Positions 16,237 through 25,878 of a DNA stretch of 60,047 nucleotides are shown here, piece by piece. Origin of the DNA: RGIG3002 sp045546775 (GTDB taxonomy: Bacteria; Bacillota; Clostridia; Lachnospirales; Lachnospiraceae); the NCBI GenBank assembly GCA_045546775.1, contig JAZQDM010000003.1:1-60047 (forward strand). The letters run 5' to 3'. The notes under the pieces were generated by a model, which saw only the letters and a list, made by a program, of their open reading frames with translations, made no database searches and was not told the DNA's origin. The position numbers were made by a program, and so were the translations under genes. The stretch's first letter is position 1. Every line of letters begins with the position of its first letter.

Positions 16237-19197
16237 TTAATCCACGGATTTCAATGATTCCGCCATATTGATTTTGTCCAGCTTAAATGACATCACTGCA
16301 TTGACAAGCATCGCAAATGCAAAGGTCAAAAGGATGCTGAAAACATAACTTCTCCACGCAATAACTACAGGGAAGGAAACAAGATCTATAATCAATTTTG
16401 ACATAATAAATGCATGTAACAAAATTCCAAGAAACTCGCCAACCAGAATGCCGATTGCCGTCAACACAACGTTTTCACGGAACACATACGAAGACGTTTC
16501 TTTCCGGTAAAAACCTAATACTTTGATTGTCGCAATTTCTCTGACACGCTCCGTAATATTAATATTGGTTAGGTTGTACAACACGATAAATGCCAAAAAT
16601 GCCGCGCTCACAATCACGAGCAGCACCACATAATCCAAGCTTTCCATCATGCTCTCAAACCGTGCCGCCGTATCCTCATTTACGGTAACTGCCATGACCC
16701 AGTTTTCTTTCATAAAATCAGCCGATACCGCGTGTAGATCCGCTCCCTGTGCGTTCAAATACGCCGTCGTATACTCCGGCATCATTCCGGTCTGCCGGGC
16801 AAAAGTTTCTTCCGTCAAATAGACATAACTGCCTACATAATTTTCGGCAATGGACGCAACTCTTACAGACATTTCCTGCATTTTTTCGTCACGAAGCACA
16901 ACCGTATCCCCAACTGCAATACCAAGCTGCTCTGCTGCCCCGTTTGTCAAAATCACTTCGCCATCCTGCGGGTAAGTAAGAGGATTTCCTTCCAAATCAT
17001 GCAAATCCACAAATTTTGCAGTCTGCTCCGGCTGTTCCATCACAACTACACTGACGGATTTTCTTTTCTCACCAAAAAGAAGGTCTCTTGTCTTTTCATA
17101 GACAAGCATATAATCATAGCCTTTTTCCTGCGCCTTCTGTGCAAGCAGCTGTGCCTCATCCTCTTTTTCCGAATCCGAAAGCATGACGCTCATATCATAA
17201 ATCTGGATTTCTTCATATTGCTGTGAAACAATGCCTGCCACAGAATCTTTCAACCCCATACCTGCAAGCAACAAAGCAGTACATCCGCTGATGCCAAACA
17301 CCATCATAAAAAAGCGCTTCTTATAGCGGACAATGTTACGGATAGAAACCTTTTGCAAAAATTTCAACCGGTTCCACACAAACGGAATGTATTCCATAAA
17401 TACACGTTTGCCGGCCCGCGGTGCTTTCGGACGCATCAGTTGCGCGGCTGTCATCTTAAGCTCCTGCTTACACGTAAACCATGTAACGCCAAGCGTGCAC
17501 AGCAACGTTGCTAAAAATGATACGATGGCAAGTCCTGCATCAAATACAAACACGAGCTCTTTCATCGTATAAAGCATATTGTACGCAAACCAAATAACCG
17601 TAGGGAATAGCCATGTGCCTCCGAAAAATCCGCCCACGCAGCCGATAACGCCGGCACTGCCTGCATAAAACATATATTTTCCCATAATGGTATTTCTGCT
17701 GTAACCAAGTGCTTTTAACGTACCGATCTGGGTGCGCTGTTCTTCAATCATGCGGTTCATCGTCGTCATACATACCAACGCCGCAACCAAGAAGAAAAAG
17801 ATAGGGAAAATATCTGCAATGGCAGCCACTATATCGGTGTCATTATTAAAACATGCATACCCGATGTTTGTATCTCTTCCGAGCACATACGTATCCGGTG
17901 TACTGATATCATTGATTTCTTTTTGTGCGTCATCTATCTCGTTCTGCGCGTCGGCAATCTCCGTATCAAACTCTGCCTTTGCATCGTTGTACTCCAACCA
18001 GCCGTCTGCAAGCTCTGTTTCTGCCTCAAGAAGCTTTTTCTCCTCCTCGTCAATCGTGTCCCACGCATCTGCAATCTGTTCTTTGGCATCCGCAATCTGC
18101 TGCTCCGATTGGGCAATTGTTTCTTTTGCCTCTTCTAACTGAAGCTTTGCCGCCTGTCCCTGTATCGCTGTCTGCGGATACAAAAGCATTTGATTTATTT
18201 GTGCTTCCTGCTCTTCCAGCTTTTGTTTGCCTTCTTCCAGTTCCAGCTGCGCGGCTTCTAAGTCTGCCTCTTGCTTTTTCAGTTCTTCTTTTGCATCGGC
18301 AAGTTCCTGTCTCCCCTCTGCAATTTGCGTTTCGGCGTCTGTAAGCTCCGCTTGCGCATCTGCAAGTTCTGTCTCTGCATCTGCCTTTTTTGTATCAAAC
18401 TCCGCCCGTGCCTCGTCCAGCTCTGCCTGTGCATCTGCTTTGATTTCGTCGTAGCGGTCTGTGGCAAGCGTATCTAAAAATTCTTCCCATGCATCCTGCT
18501 TTTTGTCGATAAACGCATCATATTCCTCGCTGTAAAGCGAAAATTCCGGAGCAAACTTCACATATATTTCCGTGTAATAATCTACATCAAATCCTTCTTC
18601 CGGCACATAAAAGAAACCTTGCAACGTACCGGAACCGATGGAAGTGGTTCCTCTTTCGAAGTTTGTATAAAGTACCGACTGTACCGTTCCGACAACAACA
18701 TATTCCTCATATGCAAACATATCCAATGTATCTTCTTCGTTTTCATCGGAAAGGCGAATCGTTTTTCCTATTATACTTTCATCATAAATCAGGGCATCCA
18801 CAACACATTCGTTTGCTGCCTGCGGCATTCTTCCCGCATGCAAAACAAGCCCATTTACACCATCCGTGATAGAATGGGCCTTTAACGCAATGCTGTTTCC
18901 ATTTTGCCCGGTTACGGAAACGTCTGCACTGATTGCTCCCTGTGCCACTGCTACGTCCGCCTGAGTGCGCACAACCTCCACATCCTTTTTGCGGAACCCA
19001 AGGGTGGAAAGCAGCTGATAATCATACAAATTGTTCTCTTTGAAATAGCTTTCTGCCGTTGCCACCATATCCGGTTTTGCCATTTTGACTCCGGCAAAAA
19101 AACCGACACCGAGTGCAACAATCGCCAAAATTGCTATATATCTTCCAAAACTGTTACGGATTTCCCGCACCGTTGTTTTTCTCATCATTGATTTCAT
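16237..19197 (-). CDS. FtsX-like ABC transporter permease with long extracytoplasmic coiled coil
   Basis: A large permease of about 986 residues: one N-terminal helix, a long extracytoplasmic region including roughly 200 residues of alanine/glutamate-rich coiled coil, three helices, a second extracytoplasmic domain, and three C-terminal helices with the FtsX-type ITERVREIATIKVLGFYRKE segment. This layout is that of the MacB/YtrF-like class, which uses ATP for mechanical work or lipoprotein, peptide or antimicrobial handling rather than classical import. Its ATPase is encoded just upstream. ATG 19197 directly follows the ATPase stop, with no strong SD, suggesting coupling. The specific substrate is unknown. 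Confidence 0.9.
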   Translation of the reverse strand: MKSMMRKTTVREIRNSFGRYIAILAIVALGVGFFAGVKMAKPDMVATAESYFKENNLYDYQLLSTLGFRKKDVEVVRTQADVAVAQGAISADVSVTGQNGNSIALKAHSITDGVNGLVLHAGRMPQAANECVVDALIYDESIIGKTIRLSDENEEDTLDMFAYEEYVVVGTVQSVLYTNFERGTTSIGSGTLQGFFYVPEEGFDVDYYTEIYVKFAPEFSLYSEEYDAFIDKKQDAWEEFLDTLATDRYDEIKADAQAELDEARAEFDTKKADAETELADAQAELTDAETQIAEGRQELADAKEELKKQEADLEAAQLELEEGKQKLEEQEAQINQMLLYPQTAIQGQAAKLQLEEAKETIAQSEQQIADAKEQIADAWDTIDEEEKKLLEAETELADGWLEYNDAKAEFDTEIADAQNEIDDAQKEINDISTPDTYVLGRDTNIGYACFNNDTDIVAAIADIFPIFFFLVAALVCMTTMNRMIEEQRTQIGTLKALGYSRNTIMGKYMFYAGSAGVIGCVGGFFGGTWLFPTVIWFAYNMLYTMKELVFVFDAGLAIVSFLATLLCTLGVTWFTCKQELKMTAAQLMRPKAPRAGKRVFMEYIPFVWNRLKFLQKVSIRNIVRYKKRFFMMVFGISGCTALLLAGMGLKDSVAGIVSQQYEEIQIYDMSVMLSDSEKEDEAQLLAQKAQEKGYDYMLVYEKTRDLLFGEKRKSVSVVVMEQPEQTAKFVDLHDLEGNPLTYPQDGEVILTNGAAEQLGIAVGDTVVLRDEKMQEMSVRVASIAENYVGSYVYLTEETFARQTGMMPEYTTAYLNAQGADLHAVSADFMKENWVMAVTVNEDTAARFESMMESLDYVVLLVIVSAAFLAFIVLYNLTNINITERVREIATIKVLGFYRKETSSYVFRENVVLTAIGILVGEFLGILLHAFIMSKLIIDLVSFPVVIAWRSYVFSILLTFAFAMLVNAVMSFKLDKINMAESLKSVD

Positions 19198-19202
19198 ATT
19201 TT

Positions 19203-19907
19203 TTACCACTCAATCTGATCTACGTCCTGCACAACTTCGTTCTTTACCATCTTTTTGACCGCACCGTTTTTGACGGTAATAACACGGTCTGCCATTGCGG
19301 TAATAGCCTGATTATGCGTGATAACAATAACTGTTGTGCCGGTAGTTCTGCAAGTGTCCTGCAACAATTTCAAAATCGCTTTTCCGGTATTGTAATCCAG
19401 CGCTCCCGTAGGCTCATCGCACAACAAAAGCTTCGGATTTTTGGCAAGTGCCCTTGCAATGGCCACACGCTGCTGTTCCCCGCCGGACAACTGTGCCGGG
19501 AAGTTTGCCATACGGTCCTGCAAACCGACTTTTTCCATCACTTCTCTCGCATCCATCGGATTTTTGCATATTTGTGCCGCAAGCTCCACGTTTTCCAGTG
19601 CCGTCAAATTAGGCACAAGATTATAAAACTGAAATACAAATCCCACATCGTATCTCCGATATGTGGTAAGCTGTTTTGTATTAAACTTGGCAATATCCTG
19701 TCCATCCAAAATAACACTGCCTTCACTGAGCGTATCCATACCGCCCAAAATATTTAAAATGGTCGTTTTGCCGGCACCGGAAGCACCTACCACGACACAA
19801 AACTCCCCTTTTTCTATCTCAAAATTCACATCCCGGAGCGCCTCGATTTTTACCTCTCCGGTCTGATATGTTTTCTTTACGTTTTTAAATTCTACAAAAG
19901 CCGACAT
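19203..19907 (-). CDS. ABC transporter ATP-binding protein (LolD/MacB family)
   Basis: A 234-residue ATPase with Walker A GASGAGKTT, signature LSGGEQQR, Walker B LLLCDEPTGALD and switch histidine in VIVITHN. The EPTGALD form is typical for partners of FtsX/MacB permeases. It ends 5 nt before the permease start and the pair form a two-gene operon. ATG 19907 has AAGGAGG 7 nt upstream. Confidence 0.95.
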   Translation of the reverse strand: MSAFVEFKNVKKTYQTGEVKIEALRDVNFEIEKGEFCVVVGASGAGKTTILNILGGMDTLSEGSVILDGQDIAKFNTKQLTTYRRYDVGFVFQFYNLVPNLTALENVELAAQICKNPMDAREVMEKVGLQDRMANFPAQLSGGEQQRVAIARALAKNPKLLLCDEPTGALDYNTGKAILKLLQDTCRTTGTTVIVITHNQAITAMADRVITVKNGAVKKMVKNEVVQDVDQIEW

Positions 19908-20013
19908 ATTTCTTCCTCCTTATACTTTAAAGCTTACCACCACACCACCCGTTACACAAAGAAATTTTTTATTAAATTTGTGTGAATGACAAAATACTCA
20001 CATAAATTGGAAC

Positions 20014-20048
20014 AAAAAAAAGCATCGGATAAACTCCAATGCTTTTTT
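20014..20048 (-). terminator. Terminator after the 75-residue gene
   Basis: AAAAAGCAT (20017-20025) pairs with ATGC and the following T-run (20039-20047); on the minus strand the hairpin ends in eight T. It lies 3 nt beyond the stop codon of the 20051-20278 gene. Confidence 0.8.
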
Positions 20049-20050
20049 CC

Positions 20051-20278
20051 CTAGCAGTACTCTTTCCTCTCCACTTCATAAATGAAAGACTGGGCGTTTC
20101 TCGTATAGCCCGTCGTGTAACAGGAAATGTCCTGCGGTTTGTGTTCCACTTTTACACTTTTCTCACACGCCTTCTCGAAAACCTGACGGAACGATATTCC
20201 ACCACTGCTTCTTTCTGCCTGTTCCTGCTTGGAAGTAGCATCCTTCAACTTTGGTGTAACAACGACCGACTGAACCAT
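20051..20278 (-). CDS. Unknown 75-residue protein behind a sigma-28-like promoter
   Basis: No family recognised. The protein is hydrophilic, with a lysine/glutamate-rich middle (ISFRQVFEKACEK) and a C-terminal IYEVERKEYC. It has its own terminator and a flagellar-type promoter about 75 nt upstream, so it is probably a monocistronic gene of the motility regulon; no flagellar gene is in the window. The SD AAAGGAGGG (20309-20317) is about 30 nt before ATG 20278, too far for normal use; the only closer in-frame codon is ATT at 20308, so the exact start is uncertain. Confidence 0.6.
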   Translation of the reverse strand: MVQSVVVTPKLKDATSKQEQAERSSGGISFRQVFEKACEKSVKVEHKPQDISCYTTGYTRNAQSFIYEVERKEYC

Positions 20279-20354
20279 AAAATGATCGATATATCCGAAT
20301 GCTTTAATCCCTCCTTTAAGACGTATTTCAACAGGTTCTCTTTTCTTACATCTT

Positions 20355-20382
20355 ATATCGGACTAAAGTACTATTTTCTTTA
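20355..20382 (-). promoter_or_regulatory. Sigma-28 (SigD)-like promoter
   Basis: Minus strand TAAA (plus 20379-20382), 16 nt, TCCGATAT (plus 20355-20362). The SigD consensus in Firmicutes is TAAA-N15-GCCGATAT; this has one mismatch and one extra spacer base. Confidence 0.55.
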
Positions 20383-20423
20383 TAGCCTTGTGAAAAAATT
20401 TTTAAAATTTTTTTATTTTTTTT

Positions 20424-20897
20424 CTAACTTTGCAACAACTGCTTTGCCGTCCGGAACAAATAGTACAAAATAAATCCTACTACTACGCCGAAACAATTTA
20501 ACAAAATATCGTCAATATCAAATTCGCCAAAGGCACTGAACAATTGGAATGTTTCTATTGCCAGCGAAAATACAAGTCCCGCCAAAAACGTATCCGCAAA
20601 ATTTTTACACTTTTGCCAGATGGCAGGCAAAAATATTCCAAACGGTACAAAAACCAAAATGTTTCCGGCAAGATTTTCAAAGCTGTTTAATACATCCGAA
20701 TAATCGATGTACATGTGAATAGTCTTAAACAAGGTAAAGTTGGCAGTATCCAGTCCTTCCCACACAACATCGCTGCTCCAGGAATTGGTTATTTCCATCA
20801 GTCTGGCCAACGGATATTTAAACACAATCACCTTTAATACTACCAAAATATACACAACAAATAATATCTGACGTTTTTGCCTGTCAGTCAATTTCAT
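20424..20897 (-). CDS. VanZ-family membrane protein
   Basis: A 157-residue membrane protein with four hydrophobic segments and the VanZ signature NLAGNILVFVPFGIFLP and SLAIETFQLF...FDIDDILLN. VanZ gives low-level teicoplanin resistance in enterococci, but most chromosomal members have no known job. No van cluster is present. AAAGG lies 8 nt before ATG 20897. Confidence 0.92.
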   Translation of the reverse strand: MKLTDRQKRQILFVVYILVVLKVIVFKYPLARLMEITNSWSSDVVWEGLDTANFTLFKTIHMYIDYSDVLNSFENLAGNILVFVPFGIFLPAIWQKCKNFADTFLAGLVFSLAIETFQLFSAFGEFDIDDILLNCFGVVVGFILYYLFRTAKQLLQS

Positions 20898-20910
20898 ACG
20901 ATAAACCTTT

Positions 20911-21648
20911 CTAATAAAAAACTTCCATCAGGGCAAGCCCTTTTGCCGGCACAAGATAGCCCGCTTTTGCCCGGTCTTTCGACGCAAGAATGTGAGGTAT
21001 TTCCTCCGGCATACGTTTGCCGGTTCCGACTTCCAGCAACGTGCCCGTCAAAATGCGGACCATATGATACAAAAAGCCGTCTCCTTCATACGTAAAAACA
21101 ATTTCATCGTTTTGCATTTCAATTTTTATATCACGAATCGTGCGAACGGTAGATTTTTTTCCCCGCTTTGTAGATGTAAACGCTTTAAAATCATGGCTTC
21201 CGAGCAAATACTCAGCTGCTTTTTTCATGGCACATACATCCGGCATTTCCGGGTGTTCATACACATATTTGCGGTCAAACACATGGGGAACGTTTCCTGT
21301 CAAAACACGATACCGATAGACTTTGCCTTTGGCATGCAAGCGGCTGTGGAATCGTTCTGAGACCTGCTCCACCCGGATTACAGCAATGTCCTCCGGCAAG
21401 TACTGATTCATGTAATCCAGAATTTCGTCACATGAAAACTCCATACTACAGTGAAAATTTGCCACCTGCCCGTAAGCATGCACGCCCGCATCGGTTCGAC
21501 CGCTTCCTTGTATTTCTATGGGCTCATTGCACATCTTGGTCAAAAGACGCTCCAATTTTCCCTGTATTGTATTTTCGGTGCTGTCCTGCCGTTGCCAGCC
21601 TTGGTATTTTGTTCCCTCATATTGAAGTATAATTTTATAATTAGCCAA
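20911..21648 (-). CDS. truA: tRNA pseudouridine(38-40) synthase TruA
   Basis: A 245-residue enzyme that isomerises uridines 38-40 in the tRNA anticodon arm. GSGRTDAGVHA carries the catalytic aspartate, and FDRKYVYEHP and GDGFLYHMVRILTGTLLEVG are family-typical. It uses a TTG start (21648) with GGAGGAG 8 nt upstream. It sits 13 nt upstream of vanZ on the same strand. Confidence 0.97.
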   Translation of the reverse strand: MANYKIILQYEGTKYQGWQRQDSTENTIQGKLERLLTKMCNEPIEIQGSGRTDAGVHAYGQVANFHCSMEFSCDEILDYMNQYLPEDIAVIRVEQVSERFHSRLHAKGKVYRYRVLTGNVPHVFDRKYVYEHPEMPDVCAMKKAAEYLLGSHDFKAFTSTKRGKKSTVRTIRDIKIEMQNDEIVFTYEGDGFLYHMVRILTGTLLEVGTGKRMPEEIPHILASKDRAKAGYLVPAKGLALMEVFY

Positions 21649-21669
21649 TTATGCGTCTCCTCCGCAAAA

Positions 21670-22833
21670 TCATTCGTCCTCTTTATCCAGTATTTCCAAA
21701 TCTTCTTTTTCCAGTCTGCGGAACCGGTTCAACTGTGCAAACAAAATACGCACGCTGTTTTTGGTCGTATCAAAAACGCCTTCCTCATTCATATTGATAA
21801 CAATAATTCCAATCGGAACTGCAATAATCATACCGATGACTCCGCCAAATTTGTAACCGATATAAAGCAAAAACAGGGTCGGTATCGGTGCCACGCCGAC
21901 AGAATCCCCCACGATTTTGGGCTGGATAACCTGGCGCAAAATCTGGCCTGCTCCCCAAATAACCAACAACCCGATTGCCATCACATAGTCCGCATTAAAA
22001 AACTTAATAATAGCCCACGGCACCATGACAGTTCCGGTACCAAAAAACGGAAGCAAGTCCAAAAAGGCAATGCCGATAGAAAGCAAAATGGCATATTCCA
22101 CGCCTAAAACAGACAAACCTATCACAAGCATAATATAGACAAAAATCTCAATTTTAAACTGTGCTTTAAAATATCCACCAACCGCTCTTTTTAAGGAACG
22201 CATAATCATGTTACATCGCGTCTGTACAAACGGCGGAACATTTGTCTTATAAAAATTGGACATATACTCCTTGTCCGCCACAAAAAAGTAAGCAGACAAC
22301 AATGCCATAATCACTGCAATTAAAATGTTTGGAAGCTGTTTTGCAAAATTTCCTACTGCGGAAATCGTAGGCGTTCCAAGCTTTCCTATAATGTCAGCGG
22401 TCAAGGAATCCAATTTTTCCCCAAATCCGTTTAGCGTATTTTGCATATCTTCCGGCAAACGTTCAAAAAATACATTTAAATTTTTTCCAACTTGAGAAAT
22501 GTCAGACTCCGCACTTTCCAACATCCTCGGCAACGATTCGGTAAGACCGACAATCTGTTCAAAAAGCTTCGCCCCTACAAGATAAATGCCAAAAATCACA
22601 AGTCCCAGTACGGCAATGATAACCAATGCACTGGCTGCTTTTCGTCTGACCTTTAATTTTTCGTCAAAAAATTTTACAATTGGACTGGCAATCATAGCAA
22701 TAATATAACCAATCAGAAACGGTAAAAAGAATACAAGCACTTTTGGCAATAAAAATATTACAAGAAGCAGTACAATAAGTGCTAGTGTTAAATTTAACAA
22801 TACTTTTAAATATCTCTTTGCAGTTGGTTTCAT
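21670..22833 (-). CDS. AI-2E family (PerM/YdiK-like) membrane transporter
   Basis: A 387-residue membrane protein with a helical pair at the N-terminus, a soluble insert at about 90-160, and several C-terminal helices including LSIGIAFLDLLPFFGTG, the hallmark of the AI-2E/PerM superfamily. Members export small molecules or act as Na+/H+ antiporters; the name does not prove autoinducer transport. It lies between engB and truA in the same direction. Confidence 0.9.
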   Translation of the reverse strand: MKPTAKRYLKVLLNLTLALIVLLLVIFLLPKVLVFFLPFLIGYIIAMIASPIVKFFDEKLKVRRKAASALVIIAVLGLVIFGIYLVGAKLFEQIVGLTESLPRMLESAESDISQVGKNLNVFFERLPEDMQNTLNGFGEKLDSLTADIIGKLGTPTISAVGNFAKQLPNILIAVIMALLSAYFFVADKEYMSNFYKTNVPPFVQTRCNMIMRSLKRAVGGYFKAQFKIEIFVYIMLVIGLSVLGVEYAILLSIGIAFLDLLPFFGTGTVMVPWAIIKFFNADYVMAIGLLVIWGAGQILRQVIQPKIVGDSVGVAPIPTLFLLYIGYKFGGVIGMIIAVPIGIIVINMNEEGVFDTTKNSVRILFAQLNRFRRLEKEDLEILDKEDE

Positions 22834-22855
22834 AAATTATACCCCATTTTTCCCT

Positions 22856-23446
22856 TTATTCTTCTGTCATAAAAGAATCTATCAAATCGTAGATTTCTTC
22901 CCGCCCCTGTTTTGTCTGCGAAGAAAACGGTATGACAATCGTATCCTTCTCCACTTGCAGACCTGTTTTAATCATTTTTATATGTTTTTGTAACTGGCTA
23001 CGGCTGATTTTATCAAGCTTTGTTGCAATAATAATCGGCTTATACCCTTGATACAAAATCCACTCGTACATGTTTCTGTCATTTGCCGAAGGCTCGTGAC
23101 GGATATCGATAAGCAAAAAAACGGCTTTCAACTGTTTTGATTTGTGGAGATAATTTTCAATCATTTTTCCCCACTTTTCTTTTTCTTTTTCACTTACCTT
23201 TGCATAGCCGTATCCCGGCAAATCAACAAAATACAACGCATCGTTGATGTTATAAAAATTAATTGTCTGTGTTTTTCCGGGCTGTGAACTGGTGCGTGCA
23301 AGTGATTTGCGGTTCATCAACGCATTGATGAGTGAGGATTTTCCCACATTACTCTTGCCCGCAAACGCAATCTCCATATACGGATTATCCGGGAGTGTAC
23401 TTGTGACACCACATACCGTTTCCAGACTCACATTTTTAATTACCAT
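22856..23446 (-). CDS. engB: Ribosome biogenesis GTPase EngB (YsxC/YihA)
   Basis: A 196-residue GTPase for 50S assembly. G1 GKSNVGKS, G3 DLPGYG and G4 TKLDK are present. Its start overlaps the last 11 nt of lon, a conserved Firmicute arrangement, so the two are translated in series. Confidence 0.97.
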   Translation of the reverse strand: MVIKNVSLETVCGVTSTLPDNPYMEIAFAGKSNVGKSSLINALMNRKSLARTSSQPGKTQTINFYNINDALYFVDLPGYGYAKVSEKEKEKWGKMIENYLHKSKQLKAVFLLIDIRHEPSANDRNMYEWILYQGYKPIIIATKLDKISRSQLQKHIKMIKTGLQVEKDTIVIPFSSQTKQGREEIYDLIDSFMTEE

Positions 23447-25811
23447 TTTTTCTTTTTCCTCTTCCCTTTCCCGTAGGTGTTACAAGTGCTTTTTCCAGCA
23501 CCTGGCTCATCGACTCTACAAAAAAGATTTCCATCCCGGACTTAATTTCATTCGAAATTTCATCCACATCTTTTGCATTTTCTTTCGGCACAAGCACCTG
23601 TTTGATGCCTGCTGTTTTGGCAGCCAATAATTTTTCCTTCAAACCGCCAATGGGCAACACTCTTCCGCGAAGCGTAATCTCACCCGTCATGGCCGTATCG
23701 GCACGTACCGGAATATCGGTAATAACGGATAACAGTGCTGTTGCCATTGTAATACCGGCACTTGGTCCGTCTTTTGGCACCGCTCCCTCCGGAATATGAA
23801 TGTGAAAGTCATTGTCTTTAAATACATCTGCATCCACGTTGTATTGTTTGCTTATGGAACGTACATAACTCATGCCTGCTAACGCAGATTCTTTCATCAC
23901 ATCACCCATCTGACCGGTAAGTTCTATATCACCTTTTCCGGGCATCACGTTCACTTCAATCTGTAACGTTTCCCCGCCTACGCTTGTCCATGCAAGACCG
24001 CGCACGATACCGATTTCATCCTGTTCGTTTGCCTTTTGTGTGGTGTATTTTTCTTTGCCCAAATATTTGGAAAGATTGGAACTTGTCACTTTGATTGTCT
24101 TTTCTTTTTTCTCTTTGACAACTTCCCATGCCGCTTTTCGGCACACTTCTCCAATTTTACGCTCCAACTCGCGCACACCGGCTTCCCTTGTATAACTTTG
24201 AATGATTTGTTTTACTGCACCGTCACTGATTGTAAGCTGCTTTTGAGTAAGCCCGTTCTTTTCCATCTGTTTCTTCACAAGAAAGCGGCTGGCAATATGG
24301 AACTTTTCATTGGCTGTATAGCTGTTTACTTCAATCACTTCCATACGGTCCAAAAGCGGCGCCGGAATAGTCGACGTAGTATTTGCGGTTGCAATAAAAA
24401 ATACATGCGACAAATCTATCGGCAACTCCACATAATGGTCCCTGAAATGTTTGTTCTGCTCACTGTCCAACACTTCCAAAAGTGCAGACGATGTATCGCC
24501 CTTATAATCACTGCTTACTTTATCAATTTCATCCAAAAGCATAAGCGGATTTTTCACGCCTGCCTGTTTTAATCCCGCCACGATACGTCCCGGCATGGCA
24601 CCTACATACGTTTTTCTGTGTCCGCGGATTTCTGCTTCATCCCGCACACCACCGAGGCAGATTCTTACGTACTTTTTGTTGATTGCCTCCGCCACACTTC
24701 TGGCAATGGATGTTTTTCCTGTTCCGGGAGGCCCTACAAGACAAAGAATCGGACTCTCTCCCTTCGGATTCAAGGCACGTACGGCAAGGAATTCCAAAAT
24801 GCGCTTTTTCACCTGCTCCAACCCGTAATGCTCCGCATCCAACACTTCCTGAGCATTATCAATATCCATATTTCCCTTGGTAGCTTTGTCCCAAGGTAAC
24901 TCCAAAAGCGTTTCAATGTATCCTCTTTCTACCGCACTTTCCGAGCTGCTGGAAGAAAGATTTTTGAAGCGTGCAATTTCCTTCGCAATTTTTTCTTTTA
25001 CATCTTTTCCGGCTTTCAATTTCTTTAGCTTTTCTGTATATTGCTCTGCGTCCGACAACTCATCATCTTCGCCAAGTTCTTGCCTTATGTAGCCGAGCTG
25101 TTCCCGCAAAAGATATTCTTTTTGGTGTTTTTCCACTCTTCCTTTTATCTTTTCGGAAACTTCCGTTTTTACACGAGCAATCTCGATTTCATTACCAAGC
25201 AACAACGCTAACGTTTCAAACCGGTAACGCAAATTGCTTTCTTCCAACACCTTCTGCTTGTTTGTGTAATGAAGTGGCAAATTCGCCGTCATCTGATAGA
25301 TGCCCTCTTCCAGACGCGGCATATCTTTAAAATAACGGTCTAGTGTTTTCCCGATTTTGGGATAAAAACTTACATATTCTTTAAAAAGCTCCTGCAGCTC
25401 CCGAAGCATCGCCTCTTCTTCTGTAGGCTCCAAATCATTTTTTGTTTCAAGCGGTTCCACACAAGCAGATAAAAACTCCGCTTCCTCCGTTTCAAAAGAA
25501 AGTAGCTTCGCCCGATACTCGCCTTCCACAAGCACACGTACAATACCGCCCGGAAGCTTCGTCACCTGTTTAATCGTTGCAACCGTACCAATATCATATA
25601 CCGCCTCTGAGTCGGGCGTCATATTATCCGGGTCTTTTTGTGCCGTTAAAAATAATTTGCGTTCCGCAATCAGCGCTCTTTCCACCGCTGTAATAGATTT
25701 TTCTCTGCTTAAATCAAAATGTATAATCATGTTCGGCAAAATAGCTAATCCACGAAGGGCTACCGCCGGAACAACAATAGTCTCATTCAAAATTTTGTTT
25801 TTTTCGTCCAT
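23436..25811 (-). CDS. lon: ATP-dependent protease Lon (LonA)
   Basis: A 791-residue soluble LonA: N-terminal substrate domain (about 10-205), coiled linker, AAA+ module with Walker A GPPGTGKTS (360-368), and a protease domain with catalytic serine in DGPSAG (S684) and lysine in GGLKEK (K727). It degrades misfolded and regulatory proteins. The C-terminus ends in a basic tail (GKGRGKRKN). It follows clpX after a hairpin, in a block devoted to protein quality control. Confidence 0.98.
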   Translation of the reverse strand: MDEKNKILNETIVVPAVALRGLAILPNMIIHFDLSREKSITAVERALIAERKLFLTAQKDPDNMTPDSEAVYDIGTVATIKQVTKLPGGIVRVLVEGEYRAKLLSFETEEAEFLSACVEPLETKNDLEPTEEEAMLRELQELFKEYVSFYPKIGKTLDRYFKDMPRLEEGIYQMTANLPLHYTNKQKVLEESNLRYRFETLALLLGNEIEIARVKTEVSEKIKGRVEKHQKEYLLREQLGYIRQELGEDDELSDAEQYTEKLKKLKAGKDVKEKIAKEIARFKNLSSSSSESAVERGYIETLLELPWDKATKGNMDIDNAQEVLDAEHYGLEQVKKRILEFLAVRALNPKGESPILCLVGPPGTGKTSIARSVAEAINKKYVRICLGGVRDEAEIRGHRKTYVGAMPGRIVAGLKQAGVKNPLMLLDEIDKVSSDYKGDTSSALLEVLDSEQNKHFRDHYVELPIDLSHVFFIATANTTSTIPAPLLDRMEVIEVNSYTANEKFHIASRFLVKKQMEKNGLTQKQLTISDGAVKQIIQSYTREAGVRELERKIGEVCRKAAWEVVKEKKEKTIKVTSSNLSKYLGKEKYTTQKANEQDEIGIVRGLAWTSVGGETLQIEVNVMPGKGDIELTGQMGDVMKESALAGMSYVRSISKQYNVDADVFKDNDFHIHIPEGAVPKDGPSAGITMATALLSVITDIPVRADTAMTGEITLRGRVLPIGGLKEKLLAAKTAGIKQVLVPKENAKDVDEISNEIKSGMEIFFVESMSQVLEKALVTPTGKGRGKRKNGN

Positions 25812-25830
25812 CCTATTTTCCCCATCTTGT

Positions 25831-25858
25831 CAAAACGCCGCCTTAAACGGGCGGCGTC
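25831..25858 (-). terminator. GC-rich hairpin between clpX and lon
   Basis: ACGCCGCC (25835-25842) pairs with GGCGGCGT (25850-25857); on the minus strand the stem is followed by TTTTG. A short T-run suggests partial termination, which would set lon below clpX. Confidence 0.6.
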
Positions 25859-25878
25859 TAACTTTGTCTTCACTTTCC

